From the NCBI RefSeq assembly GCF_001995215.1, contig NZ_MUXN01000006.1, positions 202,516 through 266,515 on the forward strand: a stretch of DNA of 64,000 nucleotides. The letters run 5' to 3'. The notes under the pieces are model-generated. The model had not been told where the DNA came from, searched no databases, and saw nothing but the letters and a program-made list of their open reading frames with translations. Positions within the stretch are counted from its first letter, which is position 1; every line of letters begins with the position of its first letter. A program made the position numbers and the translations under genes. This DNA is from Amycolatopsis azurea DSM 43854. GTDB lineage: Bacteria; Actinomycetota; Actinomycetes; Mycobacteriales; Pseudonocardiaceae. This document shows positions 31,887 through 40,366 of this stretch, in pieces.

Positions 31887-34385
31887 TCAGTCGTCGGAGA
31901 GATCGCCGCCGTTCGCGTCCCCGCCACCGCGGATCATGAACAGCACCGACTCCAGCTCCTCCGGCTTGATCAGCACGTCCCGCGCCTTCGAACCCTCGGA
32001 CGGGCCGACGACACCGCGGCTCTCCAGCAGGTCCATCAGGCGTCCGGCCTTGGCGAAGCCGACCCGCAGCTTCCGCTGCAGCATCGACGTCGAACCGAAC
32101 TGCGAAGTGACGATCAGCTCGGCGGCCTGCAAGAGCACGTCGAGGTCGTCTCCGATGTCGGAGTCGATCTCCTTCTTCTCGCCCGCCTTCGCCGCGGTGA
32201 CGCCGTCCTGATAGTCCGGCTGCGCTTGCTCCTTGGCGAAGTTCACCACCGCGGCGATCTCTTCGTCTCCGACGAAGGCGCCCTGGATGCGGACCGGTTT
32301 CCCGGCACCCATCGGCAGGTAGAGGGCGTCACCCATACCGATGAGCTTCTCCGCGCCGGGCTGGTCGAGGATGACCCGCGAGTCGGTGAGCGAGGAGGTC
32401 GCGAACGCCAGCCGCGACGGCACGTTGGTCTTGATCAGGCCGGTCACGACGTCGACGGACGGGCGCTGGGTCGCCAGGACCAGGTGGATACCGGCGGCAC
32501 GCGCCTTCTGGGTGATCCGGACGATCGCGTCCTCGACGTCACGCGGGGCGGTCATCATCAGGTCGGCGAGCTCGTCGACGATCGCCATGATGTACGGGTA
32601 CGGCGCGTACACGCGCTCGCTGCCCGGCGGCGCGGTGATCTCGCCCGAGCGCACCTTCTTGTTGTAGTCGTCGATGTGCCGGACCTTGTTGACCTGCATG
32701 TCCTGGTACCGCTGCTCCATCTCCTCCACCAGCCAGGCCAGCGCGGCGGCGGCCTTCTTCGGCTGGGTGATGATGGGCGTGATCAGGTGCGGGATGCCCT
32801 CGTACGGGGTCAGCTCGACCATCTTCGGGTCGATCAGGATCATCCGGCACTCGTCCGGCGTCGACCGCGCGAGCAGCGACACCAACATCGAGTTCACGAA
32901 GCTCGACTTACCGGAACCGGTGGACCCCGCCACCAGCAAGTGCGGCATCTTCGTCAGGTTCGCGGTGACGAAGTGGCCTTCGATGTCCTTGCCGAGCCCG
33001 ATGACCATCGGGTGGTTGTCCTTGACCGTCGACGGCGCGCGCAGCACGTCGCCGAGGCGCACCATCTCGCGGTCGGAGTTCGGCACTTCGATGCCGACCG
33101 CGGATTTGCCGGGGATCGGCGCCAGCAGCCGGACGTTGTCGGTCGCCACCGCGTAGGCGATGTTCTTGGTCAGCGCGGTGATCTTCTCGACCTTCACACC
33201 CGGGCCGAGTTCGACCTCGTACCGGGTGACCGTCGGGCCCCGCGTGAAGCCGGTGACCTGCGCGTCGACGTTGAACTGCTCCAGCACGCCGGTGATCGCC
33301 TCGATCATGGCGTCGTTGGCCTTGCTGCGGGACTTCGGCGCGTCGCCGAGCTTCAGCAGATCCGGCGGCGGCAGCTTGTAGTCGCCCTCGACGGTCCTGG
33401 TGACCGCCAGCGGCGCCTCGGCCTTCTTCGGCTTCTTCTCTTCAACGGGCTTGGGTGCGGGCTTCGGCGGACGCAGCGGCGTCGGCGCTTCGGCCAGCGC
33501 GGCCTCGATGTCGAGTTGCTCGCCTTCCTGGTCGCCCGAAGCCTGGCGGCGCCGCGACGGCTTCCGCAGGCGGACCGACTTCGGGTCGGCTTCGGTGACG
33601 GCGTTGCGTTCGTCGTGGATGGCCTGGCGCTCGGCCTCGGCCTCTTCGATCTCTTCGGGGTCGAGGCCCCAGTTGCGCAGCCGGTGCGGGATCTCCCGGA
33701 CCGGGGTCCCGGTGAACACGAGCGTGCCGAACAGCAGAGCCAGCACCAGCAGCGGAATGGCGACCCACGTCGTGACGCCCATCGTCAGCAGGCCGCCGGA
33801 GAACGCGCCGATCACCCCGCCGGCGTACATCCGGCCGTCGTTGGTCTCGGGCAGCGCGGTGAAGATGTGCAGCAGGCCGAGGACGGCCAGGACGACCAGG
33901 ATGGTGCCGATGACCATCCGCGGCCGGGCCTCCGGCACCGGTTCCGAACGCATCAACGCGACGGCGACGACGGTGAGCACGAGCGGCAGCGTGACCGCAC
34001 CGGCTCCCAGCAGCGAGCGGGTGCCGACCTCGACCCAGCCGCCGATCGGGCCCGCGGCTCGCCACCAGACGCCGAACGCGATGACCAGCGCCAGCGCGAT
34101 CAGGCCGAGCGCGAGACCGTCGCGGCGGTGTTCGGGTTCGAGTTCGCGGCCGCGGCCGACTGTCCGCGCCAGGGTCCCGAGGCCCTTCGCGAGCAGGTTC
34201 CAGGTGCCGCGCACCCCTTTGGCGAACGTGCCGGACGACTTCTTTCGGGGCGCCGGACGCCGTGGAGCGGGCTTCCTCGCAGCCGTTGACCTGGGCTTCG
34301 CCGGGGTACGCGGCTTTCGCGCCGGCCCCTTGCTGCCGCCGCTTCGCGCCGTACTCCGCTTCCTGGTCGTCGACCCGCTAGCCAT
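31887..34385 (-). CDS. ftsK: DNA translocase FtsK
   Basis: 832 residues from the ATG of MASGSTTRKR. A basic, Pro/Lys-rich N-terminal tail (about 75 residues) precedes four membrane helices (about 85-230), an acidic linker, then the motor domain with Walker A GSTGSGKSS near residue 485 and Walker B in MAIVDELADLMM. The C-terminal winged-helix gamma domain (about 765-832, SQFGSTSMLQRKLRVGFAKA) reads KOPS-type sequences. It pumps DNA during division. The position matches Rv2748c of mycobacteria. Confidence 0.96.
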   Translation of the reverse strand: MASGSTTRKRSTARSGGSKGPARKPRTPAKPRSTAARKPAPRRPAPRKKSSGTFAKGVRGTWNLLAKGLGTLARTVGRGRELEPEHRRDGLALGLIALALVIAFGVWWRAAGPIGGWVEVGTRSLLGAGAVTLPLVLTVVAVALMRSEPVPEARPRMVIGTILVVLAVLGLLHIFTALPETNDGRMYAGGVIGAFSGGLLTMGVTTWVAIPLLVLALLFGTLVFTGTPVREIPHRLRNWGLDPEEIEEAEAERQAIHDERNAVTEADPKSVRLRKPSRRRQASGDQEGEQLDIEAALAEAPTPLRPPKPAPKPVEEKKPKKAEAPLAVTRTVEGDYKLPPPDLLKLGDAPKSRSKANDAMIEAITGVLEQFNVDAQVTGFTRGPTVTRYEVELGPGVKVEKITALTKNIAYAVATDNVRLLAPIPGKSAVGIEVPNSDREMVRLGDVLRAPSTVKDNHPMVIGLGKDIEGHFVTANLTKMPHLLVAGSTGSGKSSFVNSMLVSLLARSTPDECRMILIDPKMVELTPYEGIPHLITPIITQPKKAAAALAWLVEEMEQRYQDMQVNKVRHIDDYNKKVRSGEITAPPGSERVYAPYPYIMAIVDELADLMMTAPRDVEDAIVRITQKARAAGIHLVLATQRPSVDVVTGLIKTNVPSRLAFATSSLTDSRVILDQPGAEKLIGMGDALYLPMGAGKPVRIQGAFVGDEEIAAVVNFAKEQAQPDYQDGVTAAKAGEKKEIDSDIGDDLDVLLQAAELIVTSQFGSTSMLQRKLRVGFAKAGRLMDLLESRGVVGPSEGSKARDVLIKPEELESVLFMIRGGGDANGGDLSDD

Positions 34386-34500
34386 GCCTCCACGGTAACC
34401 GCCTCGACCCTCCAGCCCCGGCTGCCACTCGGAGCACATCCGGAACATTCGTCTCAGGTCACAGCTTGAGCGGCCATCCGGGTGAAAAGGGGTTCATGAC

Positions 34501-35322
34501 ATGCTCTGCCCCATGTTCGCGCTGCATCAGGATGAGAATTCGGCTCGCCGCGCCCCCGCGATCTGGCGCACGATGCTGAACATCGACCGGGGGCTGGTCA
34601 ACCTCGTCGGCAAGCTCACCGTGACCGGCGGTGTTTCGGCCGAACTGCGCCGGAAGCCCCTGCTCATGACCGCCAACCACATCGGCGTGTTCGACGCGTT
34701 CGTGCTGATGGCCGCCTGCAAGCGGATCGGCATCAACCCGCGGTTCATGCTGGCGGGCGGCATCCTCGACGCGCCGGTCATCGGCCCCGCGCTGCGCGTC
34801 AGCGGTCACCTTCGGGTCGACCGCAAAGAGGCTTCGACGGCCATCGGGCAGTTCGCCGAAGCCGCCGAGGCGCTGCGGACCACCCGCGACCCGCTGATCG
34901 TGTACCCCGAGGGCCGGATCAGCCACGACCCCGGGCTCTGGCCGGAGCGGGGCAAGACCGGCGCCGCGCGGCTCGCGCTGGCGGCGGGCGTCCCGGTGAT
35001 CCCGATCAGCCAGTGGGGTGCGCACGAAGCCGTCTACTGGGGCACGGAGACCGTCAACGGACCCGCCGACCTGCTGCCGCTCGCCAAGTCCGGGCTGAGC
35101 GCGCCCATGCGGCGTCCCCGGTTCAAGGTGCACTTCGGCGACCCGGTGGACCTCTCGGACGTCGAACCGGAGCGCCCGGGTGCCGGGGTCCGCGCGCACG
35201 CCAAGATCATGCAGGCGATCACCGACAGCATGGTCCCGTTGCGCCGCGACGAACTGGACAAGCCGCGTTTCCATGACCCGACGCGGCCGACGGACACGGT
35301 CAGCCCCTGGAAGAAGCACTGA
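34501..35322 (+). CDS. PlsC-type 1-acylglycerol-3-phosphate acyltransferase
   Basis: Up to 273 residues. The acyltransferase motifs are H60-IGVF-D65 and YPEGRIS near residue 140, with GAARLALAAGVPVIPI after it. It adds an acyl chain to lysophosphatidic acid or a similar acceptor at the membrane. The start is ATG 34501 or ATG 34513; a CATGCT box at 34500 would favour 34513 as a leaderless start. It is divergent from ftsK. The product has no transmembrane helix, as usual for short actinobacterial members. Confidence 0.9.
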   Translation: MLCPMFALHQDENSARRAPAIWRTMLNIDRGLVNLVGKLTVTGGVSAELRRKPLLMTANHIGVFDAFVLMAACKRIGINPRFMLAGGILDAPVIGPALRVSGHLRVDRKEASTAIGQFAEAAEALRTTRDPLIVYPEGRISHDPGLWPERGKTGAARLALAAGVPVIPISQWGAHEAVYWGTETVNGPADLLPLAKSGLSAPMRRPRFKVHFGDPVDLSDVEPERPGAGVRAHAKIMQAITDSMVPLRRDELDKPRFHDPTRPTDTVSPWKKH

Positions 35323-35371
35323 CGTTCCGGATCATGGGACGGGTGCTCACGCTCGCCTAAGGTCGGCGGAC

Positions 35372-35986
35372 GTGAGCACCCGCATCCTCGTCGTCTACTA
35401 CAGCGCGACAGGCAACACCGCGAAACTGGCGTCGGCGCTGGCCGACGGCGCTCGCGAGGCCGAAGCCGACGTCCGCGTCCGCACGGTTCCCGAAACCGCG
35501 CCGCCCGGCGCGGTGGCGAGCAATCCACGCTGGCAGGCGTGGGTGGACGCCGGGCCGCACCACGAGACAGCGACGCTGGAAGACCTGGAGTGGGCCGACG
35601 GTTTCGCCGCCGGGAGCCCGACCCGCTTCGGCGGCCCCGCCGCCCAGCTGAAGTCCTTTTTGGACAGCACCGGCGGCCTGTGGGCCAAGGGAAAGCTGGT
35701 GAACAAGGTCGCGACGTCGTTCACCACCGCGTCCACCGCGCACGGCGGGCTCGAATCGACGGTGCTGGCGACCAACAACATCTTCTATCACTGGGGCGCC
35801 ATCGTCCTGCCGCTCGGCTACACCGATCCGCACCTGCTCGAGTCGGGCAATCCGTACGGCGGCTCGTTCGTGTCGCGCAAATCCGCCGAACCCGACGACC
35901 TGGCCCTGGACGCGCTCCGTCTGCAAGGCCGACGGCTCGCCACCGTCTCGCGCTACATCGCCGCCGGTCTTTTCAAGGACGGGTGA
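35372..35986 (+). CDS. WrbA-like flavodoxin-fold NAD(P)H:quinone oxidoreductase
   Basis: 204 residues. It begins ILVVYYSATGNTAKLA, the FMN phosphate loop of flavodoxins. GSPTRFGGPAAQLKSFLD and the later TTASTAHGGLESTVL match WrbA-type quinone reductases. A TAAGGT box eight bases before the GTG supports a leaderless start. The enzyme would reduce quinones by two electrons. It stands alone, 70 bases before the next operon. Confidence 0.9.
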   Translation: MSTRILVVYYSATGNTAKLASALADGAREAEADVRVRTVPETAPPGAVASNPRWQAWVDAGPHHETATLEDLEWADGFAAGSPTRFGGPAAQLKSFLDSTGGLWAKGKLVNKVATSFTTASTAHGGLESTVLATNNIFYHWGAIVLPLGYTDPHLLESGNPYGGSFVSRKSAEPDDLALDALRLQGRRLATVSRYIAAGLFKDG

Positions 35987-36056
35987 AGGGAACCGCGCGT
36001 CCGTCTCTCGCGTCGTAGGGTGGTCACACAGCGTCACTCCACGGGGAGGAAGCGGG

Positions 36057-36347
36057 ATGGCCGGCGGGTACGAGGTGGTCCTGGAGGCGATCGGCGCCGC
36101 GTCAGGCGCGGCGAAACGGGCTTCGGACGACGTCGGGAAGGTGGACCTCGCGGCCACGCTCGCCGACGTCGCGGCCGGGTTGCCGGGTGGCGTGTCGGGT
36201 GAAGCGGCCCGGCTGCTCGCGGACGCCTGGGGCCGTGCGGTGCCGGGCTGGGTGGCGAACACGTCGGACTACGCCGCGCGGCTCGACGAAGCGGCCGTCC
36301 GCTACCGCTCGAACGAGCAGGCGGCGTCCCGGGAACTTCCCGTCTGA
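36057..36347 (+). CDS. Small helical T7SS-type partner protein
   Basis: 96 residues, ATG behind GGGGAGGAAG. Two Ala-rich helices flank a glycine-rich turn (AAGLPGGVSGEAARLLADAW), the layout of WXG100/EspC proteins without the literal triplet. Its stop overlaps the next ATG (TGATG), coupling it to the WXG-hydrolase gene. Small proteins in this position act as secretion partners or targeting factors for the larger product. Confidence 0.7.
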   Translation: MAGGYEVVLEAIGAASGAAKRASDDVGKVDLAATLADVAAGLPGGVSGEAARLLADAWGRAVPGWVANTSDYAARLDEAAVRYRSNEQAASRELPV

Positions 36348-37885
36348 TGCTCACGTGGGGCGAGGTGCGCCGGTGGGATCCGGCCGCGATCGGCCGGGTG
36401 GCCGACGCGCTCAACGACGGCTGCACTCGGATCATCGCCGCGAACGACGATGTCGAAGCCATGGCCCGCTTCACGGACTGGTCCGGAGACGCAGCCACCG
36501 CCGCGTCGACGCGGGGCGGATCGCTGACCTCCACTTTGGAGCGGCTCGTCGCCGAGGCGTCCGCGGTCCGGCGGGGCGCGCACGAGGTGCAGATCGCGCT
36601 GGACCGGATCGTCGCGTTCGTGCGGGAGACCGACGAACTCGCTTCCCGGCACGGCCTGGTCATCGACGCCGGTGGCGGGATCGCGCTTTCGAGTGGTCCC
36701 GCGCGGCCGGATCAGCCTCGCGTGAAGGCGGAGCTCGCCGACCGGATCGAGCAGCTTCTGCGCCGCGCCACCGACGTCGACGCCGACTTCGCCGACATCA
36801 TGCGGCGGGCCCTACACGGTGAGATCACCGAGCAGGGTGGCAGCACCCTCGCGCAGGCGGCGGACGCCGGAGCCGCGCAAAGCGGCCTGTCGATCATCGG
36901 CCCGCCGGAGAACGGCTCCCCCGGCGACAACAAGGCGTGGTGGGCGAGCCTGTCGGACACGGCGAAAGTCGCTCTGCTGCAAGGAAATCCGGGACTCGTC
37001 GGCAATCTCGACGGCATCCCGGCGACCGACCGCGACGCCGCCAACCGCGCCGTCCTCGCCCGCGAGATCGCGCGGCTCCAGGGTGATCCCAAGCTCAGGG
37101 GCCTGGAAGCCATCCAGCAGCGGCTGGACCGATCGGACCCGCAGGCGTTCCTGCTGGGGCTGGACACCGGCGGCGACGGGAAGGCGATCGTTTCGGCGGG
37201 GAATCCCGACACGGCGGTGAATGTCGCGACGTATGTGCCGGGGACGGGTTCGGAGCTGTCGAAGATCGGCGGCGATCTCAACCGTTCCGACAAGATGTGG
37301 GCCGCGGCGACGACCTCGGGCTCCCCGTCGACCGCCGTGATCACCTGGCTCGGCTACGACGCGCCGAACGAGATCACCGACGCCGCGAGCGCCAAGTACG
37401 CCGACGGCGGCAAGGCGGCACTCGCCGGATTCCAAGACGGGCTGAGGGAAACGCACCAAGGACCGCCGTCGCACAACACGGTGATGGGCCACAGTTACGG
37501 CACCACCGTCGTCGGGCACGCGGCCGGCGACGGCGGTCTCGCCGCGGACGAACTCGTCTTCGTCGCGAGCCCCGGCGTCGGCGCGCACGACGTGAGCGAG
37601 CTGCACCTCGATGGGGTGGATCCGGGCGAGACCGGCAAGCACGTGCACGCGACGGTGGCCGAACACGACATGATCAATCTGGCCAACGTCGAGATCGCCG
37701 GATACGACCCGATCCTCGGGCAGGATCCGACCGACGCGGACTTCGGCGGGCAGGTGTTCACGTCGGCGCCGGGCACGGACGGGTGGGGCGGGTACAGCAC
37801 GGAGGCGCACAGCGAATACTGGGAAGACAACAACCCGTCGTTGAACAACCTCGGCCAGATCATCGCCGGGAAACCGACGACGTGA
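36347..37885 (+). CDS. WXG-alpha/beta hydrolase fusion (DUF1023), putative T7SS effector
   Basis: 512 residues. The first 120 residues are a helical hairpin with W45-S-G47, a WXG-like domain. From about residue 190 the DUF1023 alpha/beta hydrolase fold begins, with nucleophile Ser383 in GHSYGTT and probable acid Asp441 (AEHDMI) and His488 (EAHSEYW). No signal peptide is present, so export would need a T7SS. A lipase- or esterase-like activity is expected from the fold. A small WXG-like partner lies upstream and a lipoprotein downstream, all with overlapping ends. Confidence 0.88.
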   Translation: MLTWGEVRRWDPAAIGRVADALNDGCTRIIAANDDVEAMARFTDWSGDAATAASTRGGSLTSTLERLVAEASAVRRGAHEVQIALDRIVAFVRETDELASRHGLVIDAGGGIALSSGPARPDQPRVKAELADRIEQLLRRATDVDADFADIMRRALHGEITEQGGSTLAQAADAGAAQSGLSIIGPPENGSPGDNKAWWASLSDTAKVALLQGNPGLVGNLDGIPATDRDAANRAVLAREIARLQGDPKLRGLEAIQQRLDRSDPQAFLLGLDTGGDGKAIVSAGNPDTAVNVATYVPGTGSELSKIGGDLNRSDKMWAAATTSGSPSTAVITWLGYDAPNEITDAASAKYADGGKAALAGFQDGLRETHQGPPSHNTVMGHSYGTTVVGHAAGDGGLAADELVFVASPGVGAHDVSELHLDGVDPGETGKHVHATVAEHDMINLANVEIAGYDPILGQDPTDADFGGQVFTSAPGTDGWGGYSTEAHSEYWEDNNPSLNNLGQIIAGKPTT

Positions 37886-38508
37886 AGCGCCGGGCACTTG
37901 CCTCGACCCTCGCCCTGCTGATGTTCTCGGCGGCCTGTTCATCTGGAGACGACATGAAAGCGACGATCACCGAACAGCAGGCTCGCGACAAGGTCGAGCA
38001 GTACATCCAGGGCGCGCTGTCGGCGTTGCCCGCCGCTGCCGAGCTGAAACCGTTCACACGCAACCGTTCGGAGTGCACGGACCCGACCGACAAGGGGCCG
38101 CAGGGCAGGTTCGAGATCTCCGCGACCTACGAGATCACCGGCCTGGACCCGGCGCACTTCCCCGAGAACTTCACGGCGGTCATCCAGTGGTGGGAGTCGC
38201 ACGAGTTCAAGGTCCTCACCGACTCCCGGCCGACGGATCAGTACGTCTTCGCACGCAATACCGGTGACGCCTTCGACATGTCGATCAAGGCGAACGATCT
38301 CGGCAAGTTCTACGTCGGCGCGACCTCACCCTGCGTCTGGCCGAACGGCACCCCCGAACCCCAGGCGCTCGAAGCCGAGGAGCCCGAGCAGCAGATCGCC
38401 GCTCCCCCGGAGCCCGAACCGGAACCGGCGCGCAAGCCGCGTCGCGCCCCCGTCGACGACGAGGACTTCGCCCAGACCGACTGGACCGACGGCGGCACCT
38501 CCTACTGA
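37882..38508 (+). CDS. Lipoprotein of the T7SS-type operon
   Basis: 208 residues, GTG start overlapping the hydrolase stop (GTGA). The signal peptide ends in a lipobox (MFSAAC). A soluble domain of about 135 residues follows, with two cysteines (SECTDP, SPCVW) and Trp-rich strands. The last 50 residues are Pro/Glu-rich and end in DDEDFAQTDWTDG, like the tail of the YbaB-like protein at 1620-2147. Placed after a putative exported hydrolase, it could be an anchored immunity or receptor protein; this is inference. Confidence 0.78.
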   Translation: MKRRALASTLALLMFSAACSSGDDMKATITEQQARDKVEQYIQGALSALPAAAELKPFTRNRSECTDPTDKGPQGRFEISATYEITGLDPAHFPENFTAVIQWWESHEFKVLTDSRPTDQYVFARNTGDAFDMSIKANDLGKFYVGATSPCVWPNGTPEPQALEAEEPEQQIAAPPEPEPEPARKPRRAPVDDEDFAQTDWTDGGTSY

Positions 38509-38545
38509 CCCCGGACTCGGACGGGCGCCAGACCGTGTCCGTCAC

Positions 38546-38598
38546 GTGGGTCGTGAGTGGTAAGTCGCGTTCTAACGACACTTACCACTCACGACCAC
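38546..38598. repeat. Second AGTGGTAAGT-family palindrome
   Basis: GTCGTGAGTGGTAAGT pairs with ACTTACCACTCACGA across a 15-base centre. The arms match those at 19431-19482 nearly base for base, with differences only in the centre and one outer base. It follows the T7SS-linked operon. Confidence 0.85.
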
Positions 38599-38665
38599 CC
38601 CGCGCGGGACCCAGCTGCTGGGAAAAGCGGTCGACCGGCAGGTAATCGGCCTCTACCCTCCGGCC

Positions 38666-39637
38666 GTGACCGCCGAACTCGCCGCCGCCCCCACGCACCA
38701 CGTCGCGCATCGCGGACGGGGCATCACGCTGATCCTGCTCGCCGCGCTGTTCTTCGGAACCTCAGGCGTGCTGGGCAAACCGGCGATGCAGGCGGGACTG
38801 TCGCCGGAGCAGGTGGCGGCGATCCGCATCGGGCTGTCGGCGCTCGTGCTCCTCGGTCTGGTCGCGGTCTTCCGGCCGAAGCTGCTCAGGGTGACGAAGC
38901 GCGAGTGGCCGTTGCTGCTGGCATACGGCTCGCTCGGCGTGGCCGGCGTCCAGCTCATGTACTTCCTCGCGGCGGGCCGGATCCCGGTCGGGATCGCGAT
39001 CCTGCTCGAGTTCACCTCACCGGTGCTGATCGCGCTGTGGGTGCGGTTCGTAAGGCGGGTGCGGTTGCCGAAGGCGATGTGGGCGGGGATCGCGCTCGCG
39101 ATGACGGGGCTCGTGCTGGTCGCGCAGGTCTGGGAAGGCCTCAGCCTGGACGTCGTCGGGCTGATCGCCGGGCTGGGCGCGGCCGTCTGTTCGGCCGGCT
39201 ACTTCCTGCTCGGGGAACGCGGCGTCGCGGACCGGGATCCGCTCGGCATGGTCACCTGGGGGATGACGATCGGCGCGGTCCTGGTCTGCGCGGTCGCCCC
39301 GCCGTGGACGATTCCGTGGGGCGTCCTCGGCGAAGCGACGGCGTTCGGGCCGTGGCAGCCGCCGGTGTGGTCGCTGCTGGTCGCGCTGGTGCTGATCGCG
39401 ACCGTCCTCGCCTACGCGACGGGGATGGCGGCGCTGCGTCATCTCCCGGCGTCGGTGGCGAGCGTGGTGGGGCTGGTGGAGCCGTTGATCGCCGCCGCCG
39501 CGGCGTGGCTGCTGCTCGGCGAGGCGCTCAGCTGGGTTCAGGCCGCGGGCGCGGTCGTGCTGCTGACCGGCGCGTACATCGTCCAGTTGACCACGAACGT
39601 GGTCCAGACGGACTCAACCGTTCTGGAGGCCCCGTAG
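38666..39637 (+). CDS. EamA/DMT-family transporter
   Basis: 323 residues with ten hydrophobic helices in two EamA repeats (about residues 18-150 and 165-310). The family exports or imports amino acids, metabolites or drugs; the substrate cannot be told. A TACCCT box six bases before the GTG supports a leaderless mRNA. The last 24 bases overlap the end of the convergent DUF305 gene. Confidence 0.88.
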   Translation: MTAELAAAPTHHVAHRGRGITLILLAALFFGTSGVLGKPAMQAGLSPEQVAAIRIGLSALVLLGLVAVFRPKLLRVTKREWPLLLAYGSLGVAGVQLMYFLAAGRIPVGIAILLEFTSPVLIALWVRFVRRVRLPKAMWAGIALAMTGLVLVAQVWEGLSLDVVGLIAGLGAAVCSAGYFLLGERGVADRDPLGMVTWGMTIGAVLVCAVAPPWTIPWGVLGEATAFGPWQPPVWSLLVALVLIATVLAYATGMAALRHLPASVASVVGLVEPLIAAAAAWLLLGEALSWVQAAGAVVLLTGAYIVQLTTNVVQTDSTVLEAP

Positions 39638-40213
39638 GTCGCTGATCTCCTGCTGCTGCGACCGCGAGGTCGTCGCGGCGAGATCGCGGGCGTCGGGGTT
39701 GCGGCCGTGCTGGGTTTCGGCGTCGGCGATGCGGACGCCCGCCTCGCGCTGGCGCAGCAGCCGGGTGACGAACTGACGGTCGAAGTCCTTTCCGGACAGT
39801 CCGGCCAGGTCCGCCATGTCCTCCGGGCCGATGTACCCGTCGCGCTGGACGTGCTCCATGTTCGGGTCGTCCGGCGCGGGCTGGGCCCAGGACTCGATGA
39901 GCCCGGACAGCCGCGCGATCTCCGGCTCGTGCGTGTCGATGATCCGCTTCGCGAGCACCTTCAGCCGGTCGTTCCCCGCGCGGGTTTCCGCCAGTGAAGC
40001 CAGATCCACGCCCTGCTGGTGATGCGCGAGGGCCTGCCTCGCGAACGTGAGGTCGGCGTCGTTGAACGGAACCGCCGCCTGCTGTGCCACGGGTGACGTC
40101 CCGGGAGGCGCCGTCTGCGACTGGGGTGCCTCGTCCGAACAGCCCGCGAGCACGACGGCGGCCAAGGCGGTGGCCAGAGCGACGGGCAGGGATCGGAGGA
40201 CGGCGTGCGGCAT
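39614..40213 (-). CDS. DUF305 lipoprotein
   Basis: 199 residues, ATG behind CGAGGAG. The signal ends in a lipobox at C25 (VVLAGC). Two DUF305 repeats follow, marked by FARQALAHHQQGVDLA and by DRQFVTRLLRQREAGV with MEHVQRDG between them. DUF305 proteins are four-helix, ferritin-like bundles; some bind metal or work in copper handling. Here the second repeat has replaced the usual His pairs with RQ, so metal binding may be weakened. Confidence 0.88.
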   Translation of the reverse strand: MPHAVLRSLPVALATALAAVVLAGCSDEAPQSQTAPPGTSPVAQQAAVPFNDADLTFARQALAHHQQGVDLASLAETRAGNDRLKVLAKRIIDTHEPEIARLSGLIESWAQPAPDDPNMEHVQRDGYIGPEDMADLAGLSGKDFDRQFVTRLLRQREAGVRIADAETQHGRNPDARDLAATTSRSQQQEISDLRGLQNG

Positions 40214-40366
40214 CGAAGAGCTCCTCGGAACGCGCGGTGGAGGGACATAGGTTCGCAGAGTCCACTTCGGCCTGTTCACCGGGGGTTGCGCAAACACTTT
40301 TCCTCACGCCCTTGCGGTGCGACAATCCCGCGATCCGCCGTCACTCCGACAGGAGGTCACCGCGAA

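Noticed and set aside
30267..34289. A very long plus-strand open frame (about 1340 codons) opposite rloA and ftsK; similar ones lie opposite the transglutaminase (6716-9412) and pnp (58194-60272)
   Set aside because: These are antisense shadows of high-GC genes with His/Arg/Gly-rich low-complexity translation and no family motif. The sense strands carry clear genes.
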